A DNA stretch of 26,254 nt. Source: a virus. How positions within the stretch are numbered: the first letter of the stretch is position 1; each line of letters starts with the position of its first letter. Below are positions 7,811 through 13,559 of this stretch, piece by piece. The notes under the pieces are model-generated. The model saw nothing but the letters and a program-made list of their open reading frames with translations, was not told where the DNA came from and made no database searches. The DNA lies in the IMG/VR virus record IMGVR_UViG_3300035145_002495, positions 1-26,254 of that record. One strand, given 5' to 3'. Position numbers and translations under genes: made by a program.

Positions 7811-9100
7811 TTAAATTGCAGCTCTGCCTAGTGGTTCTTCCGCTGGGCCTGCCGCCGCATCAATGTTGTCAACTGGTTCTTCATCAGCCATGCCCAAGTC
7901 AGCACCTGCATCCATTGCTGGATCCATAGCAGGATCTGCACCTAGCTCAGCTGTGTCGCCCAAACCGCCAACTGCTTCTTCACCGCTCATTTGAGATACC
8001 TGTGTATCGATACCAGCCTTGGCACTTTTAGCAGCTTCCATGTAACCGCTCAATACTTGTGCAGTTGCATCTGCAAAACCTTGTGCAACACTAGCACCCA
8101 TCTCTGCTCTCATCTGGTCAGCAATAGCAGGAACGTCTTCGTTCATCATGCGGCCCAAACGCTCAATCTGGTCTTGAATATCATCAGCCAGTGCACGTAC
8201 AGCCATAACAACTTCTGCTTGCTCTACGTCAACTTCCTCGTTGATCATCTCTGCAATGATATCGTCAAACATGCTTTCTTTTGCTTGCTTCTTTTCATCT
8301 GAAGTGTCGCCTGTAACTTTGTACTTCTTGCCATCCACTTCAAACTCTTTTTCGCCAGCATCAATTGCAGCTTTTCTTGCACCAGTAAATTTGTTCTGTT
8401 CACCAATCTTGCGACCAAACATCTGAATGCCTGATGTTAACGCATCTTCATCCAAACTGTTTAGGAAGCCTACAACAGCATCACGGCTCTTGCCTGATAC
8501 TTGTGCAAATGTTTCCAACTTCTCTTCAATTGTAGCCAATCCTTCCAAGCTAACTTCAACGCCACACTCTTTGGCTAATTCTGCCAACAATCTGTCGCCT
8601 AAGTCACTGTCAATCGATTCTGCACTGGCAGCAATCATGCCGCTTGAACACTCGTCCATATAGTCCTTTGCAGCTTTGATCACGATAGGCAAAACGTGCT
8701 CGTCGTCATAAGCAAAACGGCTGTCCATTCTGAAACGGTTCATGCACTCGTTGCATGCTTCGTCCATAGTGTAACCGCTGTCCATGAGCTCACGCACACT
8801 GTCAGCTACCATGCTCTTCATTTCTTTGTGCTTGGGAGAATCTGCATACAAGCCTTCGTTGATCATGGTTGATACAACATCCTTGATGCCCAAGAATTTG
8901 GCATATTCAGGTTCTAGTTGAAATTTTTTGTTGCTACTACGCAAGGTAATTAGGGTTTTTTCTGCATGCTCTGCTAGTTTTTCCAGCTTGCGTTTGCTGG
9001 GAAAACCCGCCTTAACAGAAATACCAAACTCACTCTCTAGCAACGAGTTGAGTTTTTTGATGCGCTTGTCTGCGCCTTGATTAAATTCTTTAAGAAACAT
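7811..9100 (-). CDS. Conserved virion-associated protein, 429 aa, acidic C-terminus
   Basis: No catalytic domain is recognised. The protein is mostly helical. A basic N-terminal part (KRIKKLNSLLESEFG, with an L-L-E site at residues 20-22) is followed by a region with ECMNRFRMDSRFAYDDEHV and a Met/Glu-rich helical stretch. The tail from about residue 360 is very acidic and Ala/Asp/Met rich with PAMD repeats. Charged, helical proteins of this kind occur as head-internal or scaffold-like proteins in T4-like phages. Expression is probably late and strong, as a GATAAATA box lies 32 bases upstream and a hairpin places the ribosome site GGGA in its loop. Scaffold or internal protein is inference. 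Confidence 0.75.
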   Translation of the reverse strand: MFLKEFNQGADKRIKKLNSLLESEFGISVKAGFPSKRKLEKLAEHAEKTLITLRSSNKKFQLEPEYAKFLGIKDVVSTMINEGLYADSPKHKEMKSMVADSVRELMDSGYTMDEACNECMNRFRMDSRFAYDDEHVLPIVIKAAKDYMDECSSGMIAASAESIDSDLGDRLLAELAKECGVEVSLEGLATIEEKLETFAQVSGKSRDAVVGFLNSLDEDALTSGIQMFGRKIGEQNKFTGARKAAIDAGEKEFEVDGKKYKVTGDTSDEKKQAKESMFDDIIAEMINEEVDVEQAEVVMAVRALADDIQDQIERLGRMMNEDVPAIADQMRAEMGASVAQGFADATAQVLSGYMEAAKSAKAGIDTQVSQMSGEEAVGGLGDTAELGADPAMDPAMDAGADLGMADEEPVDNIDAAAGPAEEPLGRAAI

Positions 9101-9132
9101 AAGTATAATTCCCGATGATGTCTATTATACTT
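9101..9132 (-). promoter_or_regulatory. Inverted repeat in the leader of the 429-aa gene
   Basis: A perfect 9-base inverted repeat, AAGTATAAT at 9101-9109 and ATTATACTT at 9124-9132, is separated by 14 bases. It abuts the ATG at 9100, and its loop contains GGGA, the only candidate ribosome binding site. Its distal arm touches the GATAAATA box. It may control translation as RNA or act as a DNA operator. If transcription starts near 9126, the RNA hairpin would be partly truncated, which favours the DNA-site reading. Confidence 0.45.
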
Positions 9133-9139
9133 ATTTATC
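9132..9139 (-). promoter_or_regulatory. T4-late-like promoter box GATAAATA of the 429-aa gene
   Basis: GATAAATA on the minus strand lies 32 bases before the ATG at 9100, in the only gap (9101-9157) between the neighbouring genes. It matches the T4 late consensus at seven of eight bases. A start near 9126 is predicted. Confidence 0.6.
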
Positions 9140-9157
9140 ACTTTCAGCAGTTTTTTA

Positions 9158-9586
9158 TTACAGCGAACTGGTAAGGTCCCTGATGAGTCGACGAATATTC
9201 TCCTTGGCGAAGTCCATTCTGATTGATGTGGTTATCCTTTTATCGATATCTTCTGTGTGTTGCATGGTGTGTAAATAAAACACACAGTCCATGTTGTGCT
9301 TACTGATTTCTCTGCACAGATTATAAATTTTCCTTTGTCTGTCCAGACTGTATCTTTTCCTGCTGGCGTTGTACTTGTCACAAATACGCTGTGCTATTTG
9401 TTTGTTGGGCAAATTATCAAAAATTACCCGATCTCTGCCATAGTCATACAGTTCCCACTCGTTGTAGTCGTTTTTCCTCACAACAAATATACCACGATCA
9501 GCCACACGCTGGCTGAGATCTTCTAACTTTTCAGCGAGCTTTTTGCGGTTATAAGCGGGTTTTTTGTGGGTAAATTTTGTAGCCAA
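9158..9586 (-). CDS. Conserved phage protein of unknown function, 142 aa
   Basis: A basic protein without a recognised domain. It opens with KFTHKKPAYNRKKLAEKLED and contains a short beta-like segment with VVRKNDYNEWELYDYGRDR, then a basic helix around ASRKRYSLDRQRKIYNLC. The charge suggests nucleic-acid or virion contact. The start is a TTG at 9586, the only reasonable initiator in frame, supported by AAGGA nine bases upstream. The first 38 bases overlap the end of the preceding 73-residue gene, an unusually long overlap for this window. No N-terminal L-x-E site is seen. Confidence 0.75.
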   Translation of the reverse strand: MATKFTHKKPAYNRKKLAEKLEDLSQRVADRGIFVVRKNDYNEWELYDYGRDRVIFDNLPNKQIAQRICDKYNASRKRYSLDRQRKIYNLCREISKHNMDCVFYLHTMQHTEDIDKRITTSIRMDFAKENIRRLIRDLTSSL

Positions 9587-9770
9587 CTGTGGATTCCTTA
9601 TCTACTTTTTGCAACACATTTCGTCTGTACAGTTCTTCTGCCAGATGATGTTCTCTTTCACTTAGTGTATTTAAGGCAACAAAGTTTTGCAGATCAATTT
9701 TATTGAATACTCTGACCTCATCTCTACTGATGAAAGTTGTGAGTCCGTTGGCGTCCAGGATAGCTCTCAT
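9549..9770 (-). CDS. Small conserved phage protein of unknown function, 73 aa
   Basis: The 73 residues contain FISRDEVRVFNKIDLQNFV followed by a helical stretch LSEREHHLAEELYRRNVL. There is no cysteine cluster or membrane segment. The ATG at 9770 overlaps the upstream stop by four bases (ATGA) and its 3' end overlaps the next gene by 38 bases, so all three small genes are likely translated from one message. A role is not assignable. Confidence 0.7.
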   Translation of the reverse strand: MRAILDANGLTTFISRDEVRVFNKIDLQNFVALNTLSEREHHLAEELYRRNVLQKVDKESTVGYKIYPQKTRL

Positions 9771-10030
9771 TTCTTCTTGGCCATGTTGGTAGCTGTGCCG
9801 TACTTGACTGATTCCCAGTCAGCACCGTAACGTTTCTTGAATTCTGCGTCAGGTAAGTCATCCGCATATTTGTCACGTTTTTTGATTTCTGCCTTGCTTA
9901 ATTTTCTTTCGGCAGTTTTTTTCTTTTTGGGGAACACACTGGGATTACGTCGTTGCATTTTACCCAAAGGCTGAGCAACGGTTGCGATAGCACCAGCTGT
10001 GGTTTCTGTAATAATATCGTTTATCTTCAT
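9767..10030 (-). CDS. Small basic phage protein with putative capsid-targeting N-terminus, 87 aa
   Basis: The N-terminus MKINDIITETTAGAIATVAQ resembles a leader-plus-motif I recall from short head-associated proteins of T4-like marine phages. I7-T-E9 before Thr10 fits an (L/I)-x-E protease site. The centre is highly basic (VFPKKKKTAERKLSKAEIKK), and the C-terminus, YGADWESVKYGTATNMAKKK, is a recurring phage tail sequence. DNA contact inside the head is plausible but inferred. No ribosome site precedes the ATG at 10030, and the late-type box at 10036-10043 puts the predicted transcription start on the A of the ATG. No other initiator fits before an in-frame stop upstream. Confidence 0.75.
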   Translation of the reverse strand: MKINDIITETTAGAIATVAQPLGKMQRRNPSVFPKKKKTAERKLSKAEIKKRDKYADDLPDAEFKKRYGADWESVKYGTATNMAKKK

Positions 10031-10035
10031 AACGG

Positions 10036-10043
10036 TATTTATC
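10036..10043 (-). promoter_or_regulatory. T4-late-like promoter box GATAAATA of the 87-aa gene
   Basis: The minus strand reads ACAGATAAATACCGTTATG, almost the same as the box before the tail protein gene. Only six bases separate it from the ATG at 10030. With T4 late geometry the transcript begins at 10030, giving a leaderless message. Confidence 0.6.
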
Positions 10044-10052
10044 TGTTACAGT

Positions 10053-10097
10053 GCCGGTCATTTTGATTACAAGGGTAGCGAATCCAGTAATCAGGGT
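10053..10097 (-). pseudogene. Decayed 3' fragment related to the XhlA-like gene
   Basis: In one frame this stretch reads TLITGFATLVIKMTG, against TLIATVASLVIKMVG at the end of the intact XhlA-like gene. The two 45-base segments (10053-10097 and 18521-18565) agree at about 30 positions, including the 12 bases TAATCAAAATGG-like core TAATCAAAATG. There is no own stop or full upstream reading frame, so I read it as a remnant of duplication or of a displaced gene. It lies next to the oxidase and fucosyltransferase pair, which may mark an insertion junction. Chance similarity of hydrophobic helices is the alternative. Confidence 0.45.
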
Positions 10098-10144
10098 GGC
10101 CGGCTCACCCACTCGCCCTAACCTAACGGTCCTAAGGCTGAGTT

Positions 10145-10930
10145 CTATATGCACACCCAGTCATTGGGTACCAAATCTTCATTTGAAATATCGGATTCCG
10201 GATTGAACCACTGTGCAGGTGCGATTACAGTTTTATCTGTGTTATCTGACAACCAGGCACCCCACCAGGAAAACGTGCTATTACCTATGATAAAATCACT
10301 ACACTGACTCATCTTGTACATGTCTTTAGCACTGTCTTTTTCTGTGGAAATAACAAATCTGCTAGACTGAAATAATGGTTGCTTTGCGCACCAGTCTGTG
10401 TCGTCGCTGAACACTATCACTGGTCGATCTGGTTCAAACCGAGCCAGGGCCTGTTCATAGTAATCCATGTTTATTTCACTGAATATATGTTGTAACAACA
10501 AATAATCAGTTCTTCTCACGTGTAATGCTATTGCGTGTTTGTTGATGTCCACCCCCTGTTTGATGTGCGGCCTGAACACAAAGTCCTGTCTGATTACGTC
10601 ATGTATGTTGTCAAAGTATCTGGGGGATTGGAAGAATCCAATTAAATCCACATTATCAGGGCATCTGACCATCAATTGTTTATTGAACGGCATGCGGCGA
10701 TCTTCCAGATCCAATTTGGGTAATTCTGTGTCCACAAAAGGACCATCAATTTGGAAAGTGTCGTATAGAACTTGCTTGATCAAGACACCTTGTGGTGTTT
10801 GGAACGTGTTGGAGTGCTTGTGCAAGCCATACTTGAAGCCATTTGCGTGTGCTATGCCACGCATAGCAGCATACTGAAACATCTGATTGCCCAGCAATCC
10901 GTTAACGCCCAGAGTTGATTGTGTGATCAT
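10145..10930 (-). CDS. Glycosyltransferase family 11, alpha-1,2-fucosyltransferase-like, 261 aa
   Basis: This enzyme would transfer a deoxyhexose, typically fucose from GDP-fucose, onto a glycan in the host cytoplasm. Family blocks are intact. GLLGNQMFQYA lies at residues 11-21, HVRRTDY, with the donor-binding H-x-R-R-x-D motif, lies at 137-143, and FSDD begins at 174. SDFIIGNSTFSWWGAWLS lies at 211-228 and PAQWF near 238. The length of about 260 fits short bacterial members. The ATG at 10930 overlaps the oxidase stop by four bases (ATGA), so the two are translated together. Possible roles are changing the host surface polysaccharide to block other phages or decorating virion proteins. Family assignment is firm, the acceptor unknown. 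Confidence 0.92.
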   Translation of the reverse strand: MITQSTLGVNGLLGNQMFQYAAMRGIAHANGFKYGLHKHSNTFQTPQGVLIKQVLYDTFQIDGPFVDTELPKLDLEDRRMPFNKQLMVRCPDNVDLIGFFQSPRYFDNIHDVIRQDFVFRPHIKQGVDINKHAIALHVRRTDYLLLQHIFSEINMDYYEQALARFEPDRPVIVFSDDTDWCAKQPLFQSSRFVISTEKDSAKDMYKMSQCSDFIIGNSTFSWWGAWLSDNTDKTVIAPAQWFNPESDISNEDLVPNDWVCI

Positions 10931-11523
10931 CTGTTTACTACCACATCAGCAAAGCGATGATTAGCAGATGCATGTTTGGCCTCGTCATCACGTACACAGT
11001 GTACCATGTGGCTAAGCCTAGCACTTTTCTTTAATCCGTAGTATTCTATAGCGATTGATGGAGCCTGGACATCTGAAATCTGATGGTTTTCGATCATGTG
11101 CAGATATTCCGTATAACTGCGCACTGCTTCTTCCTCAAAGTATGCAATCATTTTGTGTGCGGTGCGTGTAAAGAATATGTACATGAATGCATAAAATATA
11201 AAGAACACAAACTGTGCTACAAATATCAATCTACGCTCGAACCAGTTAGGTTGTGCTATCTCTATGAAAAACATCAAGTGCTTGCGTTCATTTTCTGCTT
11301 CTGCTAATAGTTCATGGATCATTGTGCCGTTGCCACGTTCCATTTTACGCAGGCTACGCATGTGTAACAGCATGCCGCCTACCATGCCTGGAACGCCAGC
11401 GATGGTCTCTAACACTACTGCACGATGCCCATAGCGTTTAGCAAAAAATGCATCTGCAAAAAATCGGAAGAATTTGGTCATTGCCATAGCGAAGAAATCG
11501 CTAGTGCGTTCAGTATATGTCAT
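10927..11523 (-). CDS. aox: Alternative oxidase (ubiquinol:oxygen oxidoreductase), 198 aa
   Basis: Alternative oxidase is a di-iron membrane-surface enzyme that passes electrons from ubiquinol to oxygen without pumping protons. All iron ligands are present: E39 in VVLETIAGVPGMVGG, E79 and H82 in AENERKH, E130 in YFEEEAVRSYTEYL, and E181 and H184 in RDDEAKH. The quinol-site residues R34 and L38 and the conserved Tyr137 are kept as well. A hydrophobic stretch at about 99-118 fits the membrane-binding helices. The length and FFAKRYGHRAVVLET block match proteobacterial enzymes rather than the longer plastid terminal oxidases of cyanophages. Met to Lys in NER(M/K)H is unusual. An AAAGGAA ribosome site precedes the ATG at 11523. 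I see no phage leader or protease site, consistent with a host-derived metabolic cargo gene. Confidence 0.95.
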   Translation of the reverse strand: MTYTERTSDFFAMAMTKFFRFFADAFFAKRYGHRAVVLETIAGVPGMVGGMLLHMRSLRKMERGNGTMIHELLAEAENERKHLMFFIEIAQPNWFERRLIFVAQFVFFIFYAFMYIFFTRTAHKMIAYFEEEAVRSYTEYLHMIENHQISDVQAPSIAIEYYGLKKSARLSHMVHCVRDDEAKHASANHRFADVVVNR

Positions 11524-11542
11524 GTATGTATTCCTTTAGAAT

Positions 11543-11549
11543 TATTTAG
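11543..11549 (-). promoter_or_regulatory. Possible weak late-type box CTAAATA before the oxidase gene
   Basis: CTAAATA on the minus strand lies 20 bases before the oxidase ATG in the short gap after the 669-residue gene. It departs from the GATAAATA boxes elsewhere, and its predicted start near 11537 would leave only the ribosome site ahead of the ATG. It is a candidate only. Confidence 0.3.
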
Positions 11550-13559
11550 TCACTTTTTGGATTTTCCAGACTTCATGTTGGCGCACCAGTGATACATTTT
11601 ACCTTTCTCACCGCTGTACTTCTTGGCTTTGGCGCGGAGACTACTCACTGAACCTTTGCAACTGGCTCCTGCCTTCTTTACTCGGCCTGGTCTACTCTTG
11701 CCTTTCACTTTGCCATCTTTAAAGTTTTCGCCTAATACTGCAACCTCATCTGGAACTTCAAACTGCCACACTATGCCCTTACCATGTTTGGCCATCATTG
11801 CTGTGAGTCTAGTATTACCACCTATAAGTTCTTTATAGCCGTCACTGTATACAGCAACAACAGGTAACTCAACATCGCCTTTTTCTACTTGTGCTAGTGC
11901 ACGTTTTTGTTTTGCTGGGTCCAGTGCTTTAAAACTGTCAGGATCAGCGGCATCAGTGTTGTTAATATCACTTGCATCAGTTATGGTGACTGCTTTGCCT
12001 TTACCGGCAAGTTTTATCCATGCCTCTTTACCAATCTTGCGAAACTCTGGATAACGTTGTGCTTCTTCCCACTCAACATCTAGTTGTGGTTTTGTGAATC
12101 CTTCGCTAACATGCTTTTTGCTTACCAACTCATATTCTACCATGTCGCCATAGTCGTCTATGTATGCCTGATATCCTAAACTATCTGCAAATCGTTCCAC
12201 CATGCGTGTGTATAGTTTGGCACGACTCTCTGGATCTTGACCTTCAGGAACATCTTTTGTTGCTGTAAAACTTACCGCGCCTGGCTTCTCCATTCTGATA
12301 AATTGTCTTACGGCTTCCATCATGGTGGCAAATATTCTGAAAGCATCACCATCGCCTGTGACGTCCTGGCTGCCTCCCCTGTAAAACTCCATATCCCAAA
12401 TGCCACCATGCTCAGTGAACAATATCTCCATGCCGGTGCCATCAGGTAATCTCAATGCTGCTTCATAGTCATCACTGTCAGGTGACTGTATCACTTTTAC
12501 AGGATAAGGCTGATTAAAACTTTCAGCAAACACGTCACTAGCTGTATGTTCGAAGTCTTTGATTAGCTCTTGCAGTGTGGCGTCAACCATGACCACGTTT
12601 GTTTTCTCTGCCCCCAGGTGCTTCAATGCATCTAGTCTGTGATGGCCATTCACCAAATAACCGTTCTTGTCCACAATCAGTGGCTTGTTCTTCATTTTAC
12701 CCTTGTACAGTCTGTCTATCACTTTGTTGGTCAAACCAGGAACTCTCTGACTTTGACTGGGTTTAATTTTATCCAGTGCCAGGCGTCCCTTTACCACACG
12801 ATAATTATGTTTAACATGTTTTATGTTTATTTGTGGCATCTCTTTTCTGGGAATATCCACATCACTTTCATGTTTAAATCTGGGCTCTTCTTCCTCGCTT
12901 ACCTTATCCAGTTTAGCACTGTTGATCCAGGCTTTGGCATCTTTTGTGTGAGGTTTGGATATAAAGGAGTCCAGTTGTTTTTTGGCACTGGCGATGTCTC
13001 TGTCAAAAACATCGGAAGAGTCTGAATTGATTTCTATGTAATCTTTACCAAACTCTGACTTTAACGCAGGCAATGAATCTTGTACCTGCTTGTGTGCGTC
13101 AGCAACCAGTGCGCCTGGGACACGTCTAGAACGCTGAGAATTTCTTTGCATGGCAGTTCGCAAACTGGTGTTCACAAAAATCAGTGCAGTGTGGTAGCCT
13201 AAATTTTCCAGTGAGCGTTTCATGTTTAAAATTTTGTTGGGGTCTTTGGCTGTGCCATCAATCACCACGCCCAACCTGCCTGACAAAAATCCCTGCTTTT
13301 TGAGATCGGTAAGTTTTTTGGCGCGGTCTCTGAGTTCTTGTCCTTGATCGCTGGCAATACTGCCAGGGCTCATGTCCATGTCATGCTTTTGCATCAGATA
13401 TTCAAATGCTTGATCACTGTCAATAGTTTTCAAGCCCATGCTGGATAGACTCAAGTGGCGGGCGGCATAGCTCTTGCCACTGCCTGGACCACCTGCTAAA
13501 AATATTGCACGAAAAATACCTGGGTCTTCAGGACCCTCGTTTAAATCTAGAAACTTCAT
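11550..13559 (-). CDS. Multidomain phage protein: P-loop kinase (zeta-toxin-like) with two ParB-like segments, 669 aa
   Basis: Residues 18-30 hold a Walker A loop, GGPGSGKS (23-30), with DSDQ near 47 and VVIDGTAKD near 98-106, as in zeta-toxin and polynucleotide-kinase-like P-loop proteins. A ParB/sulfiredoxin-type segment follows, PLIVDKNGYLVNGHHRLDAL (293-312). A central module of unknown fold starts around FNQPYPVKV (348). A second ParB-like segment has LIGGNTRLTAM (578-588). The C-terminus is basic and ends in CKGSVSSLR ... GKMYHWCANMK (634-663), a recurring phage tail motif. The N-terminus MKFLDLNEG gives an L-N-E site at 6-8, and E-S or E-G junctions precede the middle (FAES, 344-347) and last (VSEG, 484-487) modules, so it may be processed as a polyprotein. 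It overlaps the upstream stop by four bases. Substrate unknown. Confidence 0.8.
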   Translation of the reverse strand: MKFLDLNEGPEDPGIFRAIFLAGGPGSGKSYAARHLSLSSMGLKTIDSDQAFEYLMQKHDMDMSPGSIASDQGQELRDRAKKLTDLKKQGFLSGRLGVVIDGTAKDPNKILNMKRSLENLGYHTALIFVNTSLRTAMQRNSQRSRRVPGALVADAHKQVQDSLPALKSEFGKDYIEINSDSSDVFDRDIASAKKQLDSFISKPHTKDAKAWINSAKLDKVSEEEEPRFKHESDVDIPRKEMPQINIKHVKHNYRVVKGRLALDKIKPSQSQRVPGLTNKVIDRLYKGKMKNKPLIVDKNGYLVNGHHRLDALKHLGAEKTNVVMVDATLQELIKDFEHTASDVFAESFNQPYPVKVIQSPDSDDYEAALRLPDGTGMEILFTEHGGIWDMEFYRGGSQDVTGDGDAFRIFATMMEAVRQFIRMEKPGAVSFTATKDVPEGQDPESRAKLYTRMVERFADSLGYQAYIDDYGDMVEYELVSKKHVSEGFTKPQLDVEWEEAQRYPEFRKIGKEAWIKLAGKGKAVTITDASDINNTDAADPDSFKALDPAKQKRALAQVEKGDVELPVVAVYSDGYKELIGGNTRLTAMMAKHGKGIVWQFEVPDEVAVLGENFKDGKVKGKSRPGRVKKAGASCKGSVSSLRAKAKKYSGEKGKMYHWCANMKSGKSKK

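Noticed and set aside
10124-10137. TAACGGTCCTAAGG on the plus strand, identical to the core of the I-CeuI homing site in 23S rRNA, with GGTAGCGAA (also part of that site) at 10074-10082.
   Set aside because: The order is swapped, the spacing is wrong, and no further rRNA similarity surrounds it. A 14-base match to some rRNA position is expected about once by chance in a window this size, and GGTAGCGAA is explained by the XhlA-like coding remnant.
9960-10154. A 64-codon minus-strand frame across the fucosyltransferase end and the 87-aa start.
   Set aside because: It overlaps two better genes, has no ribosome site, and only its 10053-10097 part resembles a protein. I report that part as a pseudogene fragment instead.
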